A DNA stretch of 64,000 nt from Umezawaea sp042738955 (GCF_042738955.1 NZ_JBHYHC010000030.1:1-64000), one strand, 5' to 3'; positions 26,818 to 35,109 are shown, numbered from the stretch's first letter. The notes: generated by a model from the sequence alone, not told the origin. Numbers and translations: made by a program.

Positions 26818-27326
26818 CAACCCTCCTTCCCCAGAAGAAACACGGGTCGAACGCCCACCAGTCTCCTCACCGGACCGCCTTGCCGCATCCCATTTAATTC
26901 CGCGCCGTCCGTCCATTGAGGACTTCACCGGAGAGCGCGCCACGAGCCGCCCCGACCTCACGGCGGACCATGAGCGTGCCGACGCACCGGCCGCCGCCGC
27001 GACGCTGGTCACCGCCCGACCGAGGACGCAGCACCCCGGCTCGTCCGCTCGCTCAGCGCGGTCGAGGACGGGGCGAGGAGCACGTCGCGGGTGCCTCCCG
27101 CGCTCACTCGGGAGGCACCCGCGCTCCACGAGGCCGAGCACATCGCCGCAGTCCTTCGACAGCGCCCGGCCCCGTGATCGGCGGGGCCGGGTTTCGCCAT
27201 TCCCCGATCAAGACCCACTACCCCCTGTCCCAACCCCTCGCGGACAGCTACTATCCACGAACTGTTAGGAAAGTTCCCTAACAATCCCTGGTCCGGCCGC
27301 CGCCGTGTGCCCGAGGAGGCGCGCTA
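26818..27326. other. 509-base intergenic region with two hairpins
   Basis: I see no convincing gene here. The left end holds the leader of the small minus-strand gene. A perfect 15-bp hairpin (27086-27100 with 27109-27123) and a second one, CCCGGCCCC (27165-27173) with GGGGCCGGG (27183-27191) followed by TTT, look like terminators. A 28-codon GTG frame (27091-27177) has coding-like composition but a poor start site and may be a gene remnant. The right end is the GH2 promoter with its palindrome. Confidence 0.55.
27264..27282. promoter_or_regulatory. GTTAGGAAAG palindrome before GH2 gene
   Basis: GTTAGGAAAGTTCCCTAAC is a 19-base near-perfect inverted repeat lying 45 bases before the GH2 start. 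Similar TTAGGAAA/TTTCCTAA elements precede many secreted carbohydrate-active enzyme genes in actinobacteria and are attributed to ROK-type regulators, as far as I recall. No regulator gene is adjacent, so a trans-acting global or sugar-responsive factor is implied. Confidence 0.6.
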
Positions 27327-30300
27327 GTGAGCACCCGCCTGGTTAGACCCCGTATACCCCTGCGAATACTGCTGGTGACGGCCTTGGCCTCGCTGGCGTG
27401 CGGAGCCCTCGTCATCCCCAGTGCCGAAGGCCAACAGCTCACCGCCGCGGCCGCTGCCGAAGGTCCCGCGACGGCGATCCCGAACTACCTCATCCAGACG
27501 TCCACCGGGATCTCCGACGACTCCGCGGTCTCCAAGCCGGGCTTCAACACCTCCGGCTGGTACCCGGCGGCCGCCAGGTCGACCGTCTACGCCGCGCTGG
27601 TCCAGAACAACGTCTACCCGGACCCCTTCTACTCCACCCGGATGCGGGACGTCCCGAAGGCCAACTTCACCGTCCCGTGGTGGTACCGCACCGACCTCAC
27701 CCTCGACGGGTCCGGCCAGCGCACGTACCTCGACTTCAGCGGCGTCCTCTCCAAGGCCGACGTCTGGGTCAACGGGACCCGGATCGCGACGAAGGACCAG
27801 GTCAACGGCGCGTACACCCGCCACGACCTGGACGTGACGGCCCAGGTGCACGAGGGCGTCAACAGCGTCGCGTTCAAGGTCTACCCGAACGACCCGCTCA
27901 AGGACCTCTCCATGGGCTGGATCGACTGGGCGCAGACCCCGCCGGACCAGAACATGGGCATCGTCCGCGACGTTCTGGTCCGCCGCAGCGGCCCGGTGGC
28001 GCTGCGCGGCGCCCACGTGGTCACCAAGCTGACCGTGCCCTCCCTCAACCACGTGGACCTCACCGTCAAGGCCGACGTCCGCAACGACTCCGCGTCGGCG
28101 GTGTCGACCACGGTGTCCGGCACGGTCGCCGGACGGGCCATCTCCCAGACCGTCTCGCTGGCGGCCAAGGAGAAGAAGACCGTCACCTTCGGGGTGGTCG
28201 GCGTCGACAACCCGAGCGTGTGGTGGCCCGCGGACATGGGCGCGCAGCCGCTCTACGACCTGAGCCTCACGGCCGCGGTCAGCGGCACGACCTCCGACGT
28301 CACGAGCAAGCGCTTCGGCGTCCGGGACGTGAAGGCGACGCTGAACTCCAGCGGCGGCAGGCAGTACTCGATCAACGGCAAGAACCTGCTGATCCGCGGC
28401 GGCGGCTACTCCCCCGACCTGCTCCTGCGGTGGAACAAGACGTACGCCTCGGACAAGCTGAAGTACGTCAAGGACCTCGGCCTCAACACCGTGCGCCTGG
28501 AAGGCCACATCGAGCCGGACGAGTTCTTCGACCTGGCCGACGAGCTGGGCGTGCTGACCATGCCGGGCTGGGAGTGCTGCGACAAGTGGGAAGGCCAGGT
28601 GAACGGCGGCGAGGCGGGCGACTCCTGGACCGCCGCGGACTACCCGATCGCCAAGGCGTCGATGACCGGTGAGGCCGAGCGTCTGCGCGACCACCCGAGC
28701 GTCATCTCGTTCCACATCGGCAGCGACTTCGCGCCGGACGCGACCATCGAGAAGGGCTACCTCGACGCCCTCGCGGCGGCCGACTGGCCCGCACCGGTGA
28801 TCGCGGCGGCGTCGGCGAAGTCCTCGCCGCAGCTCGGCGCGTCGGGCATGAAGATGAACGGCCCGTACGACTACGTGCCGCCGAACTACTGGTACGACAA
28901 GGCGCACACCGACAGCGGCGGCGCGTGGAACTTCAACTCCGAGACCAGCGCCGGGCCGAGCATCCCCACCACGGACACGCTCAACCGGATGATGTCGGCG
29001 AGCGAGCTGAACACCCTGTGGACCAGCCCGTCCACGGCGCAGTACCACCGGTCGTCGTCCTCGACGTTCGGCAACCTGAAGCTGTTCGGCGACGCGCTGG
29101 CCAAGCGCTACGGCGCGACGCCGAGCCTGGCGGACTTCACCCGCAAGGCGCAGCTGGCGCAGTACGAGAACGTGCGCGCGGAGTTCGAGTCGCACGCCCG
29201 CAACTACACCGACTCGTCGAACCCGTCGACGGGCCTCATCTACTGGATGCTCAACAGCGGGTGGACGTCGCTGCACTGGCAGCTGTTCGACACCTACCTC
29301 GACCAGAACGGCGCTTACTACGGCGCCAAGAAGGCCAACGAGCCGGTGCACATCCAGTACTCCTACGACACGAAGTCCGTCGTCGTGATCAACCGCAACC
29401 GCGCAGCGGTCAGCGGTCTCACGGCCAGCGTGAAGCTGTTCAACCTCGACGGCACCGAGAAGTACACGCAGACGTCGACCGGTGTCTCGGTGGGCGCGGA
29501 CGGCGCGAAGACCAGCGTGGTGACCATCCCGGCCGTGTCCGGGCTGTCGACCACGTACCTGGCGAAGCTGGTCCTCACGGACTCGGCGGGCAAGGAGGTC
29601 AGCCGCAACGTGTACTGGCTGTCCACCAAGCCCGACACGCTGAACTGGGACGCCACCGACTGGTACTACACGCCCACGACGGCCTCCGCGGACCTGACCG
29701 GCCTGGCCGGTCTGGGCTCGGCGCCCGTCTCGACCACCGCCAGCTCCACCACGGGGTCGGACGGCACCACCACGACGACCGTCACGCTGAAGAACACCTC
29801 GACCGGCCAGGTCCCGGCGTTCTACGTCGACATGCACGTCGTCGACTCGGCGGGCAAGCCGGTGCTGCCGGTGCAGTGGACCGACAACGCGGTCAGCCTG
29901 TGGCCCGGTGAGACGACCACGCTCAAGGCGACCTACCGGACGTCGGACCTCAAGGGCTCGGCCCCGTCGGTCCGGGTCTCCGGCTGGAACACCGGCACCC
30001 AGACCGTGCCCGCGGGCGGCGGGGGTGGCGGCGACACCCAGGCGCCGACCGCGCCCGGCGGCCTGCGGAGCACGGGCGTGACGTCGAGCAGCGTGTCGCT
30101 CGCGTGGGACGCGTCGACCGACAACGTCGGCGTCTCCGGCTACGACGTGCTCGTGGACGGCGTCTCGACGACGTCGGTCACCGGCACCAGCGCCACGGTC
30201 TCCGGCCTCGCCGCGAACCGGGCGTACGCGTTCACCGTGAAGGCGCGCGACGCCGCGGGCAACACGTCGGCGCTGAGCAACCAGGTCTCGGCCACTACCA

Positions 30301-30695
30301 CCGGGGGGACCACCACGCCGGTGGACTACCAGGCGGAGAACGCCGTGATCGTCCAGGGCGTGGTCGAGTCGAACCACGCGGGCTACACGGGCACCGGGTT
30401 CGTCAACTACGACAACGTGGTGGGCAGCTCGGTCGAGTGGACCGTGACCGCCGCCGCGGCGGGCCCGGTCGACGTCGTCGTCCGCTACGCCAACGGCACC
30501 ACGGCGAACCGGCCGATGACGTTCAGCGTCAACGGCGTCACCGGCCCGACGTCCGTCGCGTTCCCGAGCACGGGCGTGTGGACGACGTGGACGACGGCCA
30601 CCGTGCGGCTGAACCTGGTCGCGGGCACGAACAAGATCAAGACCGTCGCCACCACGGCGAACGGCGGTCCGAACGTGGACAAGATCACCCTGTAG
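27327..30695 (+). CDS. csxA: Secreted GH2 exo-beta-D-glucosaminidase with FnIII and CBM35
   Basis: A 1122-residue exported glycoside hydrolase family 2 enzyme that removes glucosamine from the non-reducing ends of chitosan. A signal peptide is followed by the GH2 sugar-binding domain (FSGVLSKADVWVNGTRIA), immunoglobulin-like domains and a TIM barrel. The probable acid/base is Asp467 in FHIGSDFAPD and the nucleophile Glu539 in NFNSETSAG. Their 72-residue spacing equals that remembered for Asp469/Glu541 of Amycolatopsis CsxA, and an Asp in the first position marks this subfamily. A Gly linker, one FnIII domain (about 905-990) and a C-terminal CBM35 (about 1000-1122) follow. GAGGAGG precedes the GTG. 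Confidence 0.93.
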   Translation: MSTRLVRPRIPLRILLVTALASLACGALVIPSAEGQQLTAAAAAEGPATAIPNYLIQTSTGISDDSAVSKPGFNTSGWYPAAARSTVYAALVQNNVYPDPFYSTRMRDVPKANFTVPWWYRTDLTLDGSGQRTYLDFSGVLSKADVWVNGTRIATKDQVNGAYTRHDLDVTAQVHEGVNSVAFKVYPNDPLKDLSMGWIDWAQTPPDQNMGIVRDVLVRRSGPVALRGAHVVTKLTVPSLNHVDLTVKADVRNDSASAVSTTVSGTVAGRAISQTVSLAAKEKKTVTFGVVGVDNPSVWWPADMGAQPLYDLSLTAAVSGTTSDVTSKRFGVRDVKATLNSSGGRQYSINGKNLLIRGGGYSPDLLLRWNKTYASDKLKYVKDLGLNTVRLEGHIEPDEFFDLADELGVLTMPGWECCDKWEGQVNGGEAGDSWTAADYPIAKASMTGEAERLRDHPSVISFHIGSDFAPDATIEKGYLDALAAADWPAPVIAAASAKSSPQLGASGMKMNGPYDYVPPNYWYDKAHTDSGGAWNFNSETSAGPSIPTTDTLNRMMSASELNTLWTSPSTAQYHRSSSSTFGNLKLFGDALAKRYGATPSLADFTRKAQLAQYENVRAEFESHARNYTDSSNPSTGLIYWMLNSGWTSLHWQLFDTYLDQNGAYYGAKKANEPVHIQYSYDTKSVVVINRNRAAVSGLTASVKLFNLDGTEKYTQTSTGVSVGADGAKTSVVTIPAVSGLSTTYLAKLVLTDSAGKEVSRNVYWLSTKPDTLNWDATDWYYTPTTASADLTGLAGLGSAPVSTTASSTTGSDGTTTTTVTLKNTSTGQVPAFYVDMHVVDSAGKPVLPVQWTDNAVSLWPGETTTLKATYRTSDLKGSAPSVRVSGWNTGTQTVPAGGGGGGDTQAPTAPGGLRSTGVTSSSVSLAWDASTDNVGVSGYDVLVDGVSTTSVTGTSATVSGLAANRAYAFTVKARDAAGNTSALSNQVSATTTGGTTTPVDYQAENAVIVQGVVESNHAGYTGTGFVNYDNVVGSSVEWTVTAAAAGPVDVVVRYANGTTANRPMTFSVNGVTGPTSVAFPSTGVWTTWTTATVRLNLVAGTNKIKTVATTANGGPNVDKITL

Positions 30696-30705
30696 CAGGG
30701 CTCGG

Positions 30706-30739
30706 GAGGGGGGTCGTCGCAGCCGCGGCGGCCCCCTTT
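30706..30739. terminator. Terminator-like hairpin after GH2 gene
   Basis: AGGGGG near 30707-30713 can pair with CCCCCT near 30732-30737, which is followed by TTC. It lies between the convergent GH2 and DUF1059 genes. The stem interior is imperfect. Confidence 0.4.
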
Positions 30740-30748
30740 CCCGTCGGC

Positions 30749-30895
30749 TCAGTACGCCATGAAGAGGATCTCGTCGCGGGAGTAGTCGTGGCCGGGGTGG
30801 TTCTCCTTGAGGTGCTGCTGGGTCTTGGCGACCAGGTCGTCCTCGTCCTCGCCGGTGATCCGCTCACCGCAGGGGCAGCTGATGTTCCGCTTCAT
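30749..30895 (-). CDS. DUF1059-like small protein (48 aa)
   Basis: The peptide starts MKRNISCPCGERITGEDEDD and ends EILFMAY. The CxCG pair near the start and the helical HLKENHPGHDYSRDEI part match the small DUF1059 family, which is common in actinobacteria and of unknown function. The spaced Cys and His residues could bind a metal. The codons have strong third-position GC bias. It lies 33 bases downstream of the flavin/2Fe-2S fusion gene on the same strand and may be its last operon member. Confidence 0.8.
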   Translation of the reverse strand: MKRNISCPCGERITGEDEDDLVAKTQQHLKENHPGHDYSRDEILFMAY

Positions 30896-30928
30896 CTCGT
30901 CCTCCGCTCGTGATCTTCCCGTTCGACC

Positions 30929-33049
30929 CTACTCACGCCCGTCCGGGGAGGGCTCGGCGATGTCCAGGGCGACTTCGGAGAGCGGACGGCCCACGCAGGT
31001 CAGGACGTAGCCGTCGGCCCGCTGCTCCGGCGTCAGGCAGTTCGGGCCGGACATCGCGACCTCGCCACCCCGGAGCTTCACCAGGCAGTCGCCGCAGTTG
31101 CCGACCGTGCACGAGTACGGCATGGGCAGCCCGGCCGCGAGCCCGGCGTCGAGCAGCGTCTGCCCCGGTTCGACGACCACCGTGCCGACCTCGTGGTCCC
31201 CGTCCACGACGGCCATCTCCTGCGGCGCGGTCGTCGTGTCCGCGCTGTCGGCCCCGCTGGTGTAGCGCTCGTGGTGCACGCGGTCGTCCGGCACGCCCGC
31301 CTCGGCCAGCACGCCCCGGACGACGTCCACCAACGCCTCCGGCCCGCACAGGTAGTACCGGGCGTCGTCCGACGGCCGCACCCCGGCCAGCCAGCCGCGC
31401 ACGCCCGCCGCGTCGAGGCGTCCGCGCTCCCGCGTCAGGACGTGCGTGACCGACAGCCGGTCCGACGCCAGCCCGCGGAGTTCGTCGGCGAAGATGACCT
31501 CTTCCCGCGTCCGGTCACTGCACAGCAGCGCCATCCGGCCCGCGGGCCGTGACCGGATCATGCTCATCATCGGCGTGACACCGCTGCCCGCGGCGATCAT
31601 GACCACCTCGTGCGCCACCGCCGGGTCGACGTGGAACGCCCCGGACGGGCCGCGCACCGCCAGCCGGTCCCCCACGCGCAGGGTGCGGTGGACGTGGGTC
31701 GAGAACCGGCCGCCCTCGACGTACTTGACCGTGATCTCCAGCCGTGGCGACCCCGGCGCGGACGACGCGGAGTAGGCGCGGCGCACCGGTCGGCCGTCGA
31801 TGTCGGCGACGAGCGTGAAGAACTGCCCCGGCCGGAAGTCGAAGGGCCGACCGTCGTCCTCCAGCACGAGGGTGACCGCGCTGGGCGTCTCGCGGCGCAC
31901 CTCGGCGATCCGCACCTGCCGCAGCCCGGTGTCCACCACCGGCCCGACGGCCTGCCGCGCCTCGACCTCGACGTCGTCGTACCCCTCCTTCCTCAGCCCG
32001 GACCGGTAGGCGACGTTCATCGCCGCGCGCAGCGCCCGACCGATCCCCGGTGTCCGGGCGACGACCGCGAGCACCCGTGCGAGCAGGCCCTTCTCGGCGG
32101 CGGCCATGTTCGCGGCGAGGTGGTCGCCCGCCATCACCATCAGGTCCGGCGCGGTGCCCTTCGCCAGGTGCGAGGTCCAGACCCGCGACCGCGCCACGGC
32201 CTCGCTGGAGGTCACCTCGGCGTGCTCCACGTCGATCAGCAGCGCCGCGTGCGGGGCCGTCCCGCGCAGCGCCATCGTCGCGAGCAGCGCGGGGTCGTCG
32301 GTGATCGAACCCCGGCCGCGGACGTGCAGCACGCCGGTTCGACCGGGGACGAGGGCGGCGAACGAGAGCCGGTCGTCCTGGACGAGGTTGTGCAGGCTGT
32401 CCGCGCGCTTGTTGCCCTTGCGGTCCGGGATGGCGAGCGTCCGGCCGTCGAGGATCCGGGCGACCGTCCTGTCCCCGCGCGGACTGGTGTCACTGCCACC
32501 TTCTGTGTCCCAAGTGGACAGAGCCAGGAACGGGGCCGCGGCGAGGAAGGCGGCCACACCCGGTCCGCGCAGCGGTCCCTCACCGTCGACCTCCGGCGTC
32601 GGCCCGGCGGCGACGGGCGGCTGCCACAGGCGGGACCGGATGACGGCCTGCGCGCAGTGCACGTACGCCTCCCGAATGTCGACGAACGTCTCCGCGCCCT
32701 TCCTCTTGGCCACGGAACCGTTGACGCGCAACGTCTCCCCGACACCCGGCAGCAGGAAGACGAACGACACCGCCCCGTGCGCCTCGCCGTCGGGCAGGGT
32801 GAACGAGATCCGCGTGGGCGAGTGGACGCGCGCGAAACCGGGCGCGCCGCCGAGGAACGTCGTGCGGCTCACGCCGTCGGCGTCGCGGTAGCCGAAGCCC
32901 GCGAGCGGGCAGAGCGCGAGGACCGCCCGACAGCCGTCGTCGAGCGCGCCGATCTGCTTCAGCATGATCATCGACGGCGGCCTGCCCAGGACGGCCTCGA
33001 CCTCCTCGACCGTCGTCATGCGACGAGGTTTGACGTTTGCGCTGTTCAT
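30929..33049 (-). CDS. Fusion of two PNPOx-like domains, FNR-type reductase and 2Fe-2S ferredoxin
   Basis: A 706-residue redox protein. Two pyridoxamine-5-phosphate-oxidase-like FMN-binding domains lie in tandem (about 12-150, and 165-310 with the TSPRGDR and IPDRKGNKRADSLHNL signature). A ferredoxin-NADP reductase module (about 365-600) follows, with FAD motif RRAYSASSAPG and nucleotide motif AAGSGVTPMMSMIR. The C-terminus is a plant-type 2Fe-2S domain with Cys ligands in SCTVGNCGDC plus a distal LTC. Electrons probably flow from NAD(P)H via FAD to the 2Fe-2S cluster and to a substrate bound by the PNPOx part. An internal ATG at 33019 is an alternative start. It is divergent from a TetR gene. 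Confidence 0.85.
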   Translation of the reverse strand: MNSANVKPRRMTTVEEVEAVLGRPPSMIMLKQIGALDDGCRAVLALCPLAGFGYRDADGVSRTTFLGGAPGFARVHSPTRISFTLPDGEAHGAVSFVFLLPGVGETLRVNGSVAKRKGAETFVDIREAYVHCAQAVIRSRLWQPPVAAGPTPEVDGEGPLRGPGVAAFLAAAPFLALSTWDTEGGSDTSPRGDRTVARILDGRTLAIPDRKGNKRADSLHNLVQDDRLSFAALVPGRTGVLHVRGRGSITDDPALLATMALRGTAPHAALLIDVEHAEVTSSEAVARSRVWTSHLAKGTAPDLMVMAGDHLAANMAAAEKGLLARVLAVVARTPGIGRALRAAMNVAYRSGLRKEGYDDVEVEARQAVGPVVDTGLRQVRIAEVRRETPSAVTLVLEDDGRPFDFRPGQFFTLVADIDGRPVRRAYSASSAPGSPRLEITVKYVEGGRFSTHVHRTLRVGDRLAVRGPSGAFHVDPAVAHEVVMIAAGSGVTPMMSMIRSRPAGRMALLCSDRTREEVIFADELRGLASDRLSVTHVLTRERGRLDAAGVRGWLAGVRPSDDARYYLCGPEALVDVVRGVLAEAGVPDDRVHHERYTSGADSADTTTAPQEMAVVDGDHEVGTVVVEPGQTLLDAGLAAGLPMPYSCTVGNCGDCLVKLRGGEVAMSGPNCLTPEQRADGYVLTCVGRPLSEVALDIAEPSPDGRE

Positions 33050-33059
33050 AGCACTATTG

Positions 33060-33073
33060 TGAGCATTAGCTCA
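33060..33073. promoter_or_regulatory. Operator-like inverted repeat
   Basis: TGAGCATTAGCTCA has 5-base inverted arms (TGAGC/GCTCA) around ATTA. It sits 10 bases upstream of the flavin/2Fe-2S fusion gene and 42 bases upstream of the divergent TetR gene, the usual place for a TetR operator. Confidence 0.45.
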
Positions 33074-33115
33074 GGTCTTCGAAACTCGCTTTCGCCAGCC
33101 ACGGGAAGGACCGCG

Positions 33116-33736
33116 ATGCCCTCGTCGGACCGCCGCTTAGAGCCACGTCGGAAGCCCCGCCAGGTGCGCGCCGAACTCACCCGCGACCGCATCCTCACCG
33201 CGGCTGCTCACGTTTTCGCCGAGCACGGCTACGCCGCTGGCACCACGAACCGCATCGCCGAACGCGCCCGCGTCTCCATCGGCTCGCTGTACCAGTACTT
33301 CCCGAACAAGGACGCGATCCTGGCCGAGATCCTGGTCCAGCACATCGACCGCGGCACGTGGACCGGCGCGGCCGACCTCGACCTCGCACCGGGAACCCTG
33401 GAGGCGGCGGTCCGGGCCCTGATCCGCGACGCGATCGACAACCACCGCGACGACCCCCGGCTGCTGCGCGTGATGATCGAGGAGGCCCCGGTGTCGCAGG
33501 AGCTGATCGACACGATCGACCGCCACGGCAAACTCCGCACGGCCCAGGTCCGCGAGGTCATCGTCACCCACCCCGACATCCACGTGGCCAACCCCGACAT
33601 CGCCGCGGACCTCATCCTGTTCACGGTGGAGATGAACACGCACAAGTTCATGGCGGACCCCGGAACGACCACGGTGGAGGCGTTCGAGGAGGAACTGGTC
33701 GCCATGGTGACCAGGTACCTGCGCGGAGATCGTTAG
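33116..33736 (+). CDS. TetR family transcriptional regulator
   Basis: A 206-residue TetR protein. The HTH covers about residues 22-68 (ILTAAAHVFAEHGYAAGTTN, then SIGSLYQYFPNKDAIL), and the C-terminal domain is all helical. GGGAAGGA precedes the ATG. It is divergent from the flavin/2Fe-2S fusion gene, with a TGAGC-N4-GCTCA repeat between them, so it most likely represses both. The inducer is unknown but could be a redox-active or xenobiotic compound. Confidence 0.88.
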   Translation: MPSSDRRLEPRRKPRQVRAELTRDRILTAAAHVFAEHGYAAGTTNRIAERARVSIGSLYQYFPNKDAILAEILVQHIDRGTWTGAADLDLAPGTLEAAVRALIRDAIDNHRDDPRLLRVMIEEAPVSQELIDTIDRHGKLRTAQVREVIVTHPDIHVANPDIAADLILFTVEMNTHKFMADPGTTTVEAFEEELVAMVTRYLRGDR

Positions 33737-33809
33737 CGACCGAACGCCGCTACCGGCCGAGTCGTGCCTCCTGAAAAGATCAGGGGTTCACGACACAGGG
33801 GGAACCACC

Positions 33810-34229
33810 ATGACGTACCCGATCACCGAGGAACCCGCCGAACCGGCTCCACCGGCACCGGCCAGGAGGAGGAGAACCGGTCTGATCGCCTTGGCGGTCG
33901 TGGCCACCGTCCTGGTGGGAGCCGCCGGGACGCTCGGATTCCTGTACTTCGACGCCAAGGCACGGGGCGCCGCGCTCACCGCCGAGGCGGCGGACCTCGA
34001 CCAGCGGCAACTCGACGCCACCGGGATGCTGCTCGACGGCAACGGCCTGCTGTCGAAGGCGAGGACCGACGCGAGCACCGCGTCGAACGCCAGGCTGAAG
34101 GCCGAGGCGACGGGGAAGAAGATGGCCGACTGCCAGGACGCGGCCAGGGCCATGAAGCAGGCCGACCTGGGTGGCGGGCCACAGCAGGTCTTCGAAGCGG
34201 CGGTGCTCAAGGTGATGTCCGCGTGCTAG
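33810..34229 (+). CDS. Single-pass membrane protein with C-terminal cysteine (first of a pair)
   Basis: A 139-residue protein: a Pro/Ala/Glu-rich cytosolic start, an RRRR stop-transfer, one transmembrane helix (about residues 23-46, LIALAVVATVLVGAAGTLGF), then a long Ala/Lys-rich helical region outside. It carries a Cys in MADCQDA and a second Cys as the very last residue. The next gene encodes a protein of the same plan, overlapping this stop by 7 bases. No known family is recognised. It could be a surface or stalk-like helical protein with a disulfide hairpin. Confidence 0.7.
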   Translation: MTYPITEEPAEPAPPAPARRRRTGLIALAVVATVLVGAAGTLGFLYFDAKARGAALTAEAADLDQRQLDATGMLLDGNGLLSKARTDASTASNARLKAEATGKKMADCQDAARAMKQADLGGGPQQVFEAAVLKVMSAC

Positions 34230-34621
34230 ACGACGACGTGACCACGCAGGCGCGGCCCCGGAGGTCGGCCACACCCGTGGTCCTGCTGTCACTGCTGTCC
34301 GTGCTGCTGCTCGGCGCCGCGCTCCTCTTCGGCGTCCTCTACTCGAACCAGAGTTCCCGCAACGCCTCGCTCGCCGAGAAGGTCGCGGAGAAGCAGCGGG
34401 GCCTCGACGACACCCGCACGAAGATCGACGCCAACGCGAAGAACCTGACCAAGACGCAGGCCGACATCAAGAGCGACGTGGACGCGCGGCAGAAGGTCGA
34501 GGCGGACAGCGCTCCCCTCGCCGCCTGCTACGAGGCCGGGCGGAAGATCCTCCAGAACGTGCTCGAGCAGAACCTGGAGGAGTACCGGAAGAACCAGGAA
34601 GCCCTCTACGCGGCCTGCTGA
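34223..34621 (+). CDS. Single-pass membrane protein with C-terminal cysteine (second of a pair)
   Basis: A 132-residue protein built like its upstream neighbour: a basic N-terminus, one membrane helix (about residues 16-40, TPVVLLSLLSVLLLGAALLF), a coiled-coil-like region (SLAEKVAEKQRGLDDTRTKI onward), a Cys in LAACYEA and a final Cys in ALYAAC. Cys spacing (31 versus 32 residues) and topology match the upstream gene, suggesting tandem duplication. The GTG at 34223 overlaps the previous stop; a GTG at 34238 would shorten it by 5 residues. A strong terminator hairpin follows. Confidence 0.7.
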   Translation: MLDDDVTTQARPRRSATPVVLLSLLSVLLLGAALLFGVLYSNQSSRNASLAEKVAEKQRGLDDTRTKIDANAKNLTKTQADIKSDVDARQKVEADSAPLAACYEAGRKILQNVLEQNLEEYRKNQEALYAAC

Positions 34622-34625
34622 CCCT

Positions 34626-34657
34626 GTGTGAGGGGGCGGAAACCCGCCCCCTCACAC
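34626..34657. terminator. Bidirectional terminator hairpin
   Basis: GTGTGAGGGGGCGG (34626-34639) pairs perfectly with CCGCCCCCTCACAC (34644-34657) over a 4-base loop. It begins 4 bases after the second membrane-protein gene and also lies 6 bases beyond the 3' end of the minus-strand tRNA-like pair, so it can terminate both. Confidence 0.8.
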
Positions 34658-34663
34658 CGGTCG

Positions 34664-34735
34664 TGGTCGCGCACCCTGGTGTCGATCCAGGAAGTCCGAG
34701 GGTATGGGCCCCGGACGGCCGCCGGGCCGTGCGCG
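34664..34735 (-). tRNA. tRNA-like element, anticodon CAT (Met type), short D-arm
   Basis: On the minus strand a cloverleaf can be drawn. The acceptor CGCGCAC/GTGCGCG is 7 perfect pairs. The T-arm is CCTGG-ATCGACA-CCAGG (5 perfect pairs, 7-base loop keeping T55, C56 and A58). The anticodon arm is CGGGG-CCCATAC-CCTCG with CAT at the anticodon. The discriminator is A and CCA is encoded. Oddities: C instead of U at position 33, A instead of T at 54, and only 15 bases for the whole D region (GGCC-CGGC-GGCC-GTC). A73 fits methionine identity. It could be a divergent functional tRNA or a decaying copy. Confidence 0.5.
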
Positions 34736-34741
34736 CTGGAG

Positions 34742-34811
34742 CACCGATGGGAGGAGTCGAACCCGCCAGGCCGCGGTGTTGGAGACCGCGCCGCTTCCGA
34801 AGCTCATCGGC
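34742..34811 (-). tRNA. tRNA-like element, anticodon CCA (Trp type), short D-arm
   Basis: A minus-strand cloverleaf 6 bases upstream of the Met-type element. Acceptor GCCGATG/CATCGGT has 7 pairs including a terminal G-T. The anticodon arm GCGGT-CTCCAAC-ACCGC is nearly identical to normal bacterial tRNA-Trp with CCA in the loop. The T-arm GCGGG-TTCGACT-CCTCC has a canonical TTCGA loop but one mismatch. Discriminator G fits tryptophan identity. The D region is again just 15 bases (A-GCTT-CGG-AAGC-GGC), with GG kept in a 3-base loop. CCA is not encoded. Confidence 0.55.
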
Positions 34812-35109
34812 AGGAGGGCCGGGCGGTTCGACGAACGCCGGCCAGTCCGGTTTCCCGGAGGGAACCCCTAGCCGTCCAGCCCGTTCGAACGGACGGCCAT
34901 CGCGAAACCACGCCAACTCCGCATCATCCCGGCCTCCCCGCTCGACTCGACTGGTGGAACTATCGCGCACTCGGCTGCTGGCGGCCACCGCATTTCCCCG
35001 CCCGGCTCGACGCCCCGATCGCGTGAACCGGGGACTTCCGGCCCGGCGCGTGGGCGGGACGCGCGGGTAGCCTCGGGTTATCCGACGTTAACTGCAAAGG
35101 TGGACGCCC
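34812..35109. other. Non-coding leader region with hairpins
   Basis: No supported gene lies here. GCCGTCC (34871-34877) can pair with GGACGGC (34891-34897) around a CCGTTCGAACGG palindrome, and GGCCGG/CCGGCC arms near 34817-34843 form another hairpin. These are close to the tRNA-like pair and could be its 5' processing region or further decayed copies. The right end should contain the promoter of the CocE-type hydrolase. Confidence 0.4.

Noticed and set aside
27091..27177. 28-codon GTG reading frame before the GH2 gene
   Set aside because: Composition looks coding, but the ribosome binding site is poor, the frame overlaps a perfect hairpin and no family is recognisable.
34664..34811. tRNA pair as an attachment site of an integrated element
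   Set aside because: No integrase, excisionase or direct repeat of a tRNA 3' end was found in the window.
34812..34900. A third tRNA-like element upstream of the Trp-type one
   Set aside because: TTCGA loops are present but position 61 and the stems do not pair in a tRNA-like way; only hairpins can be supported.
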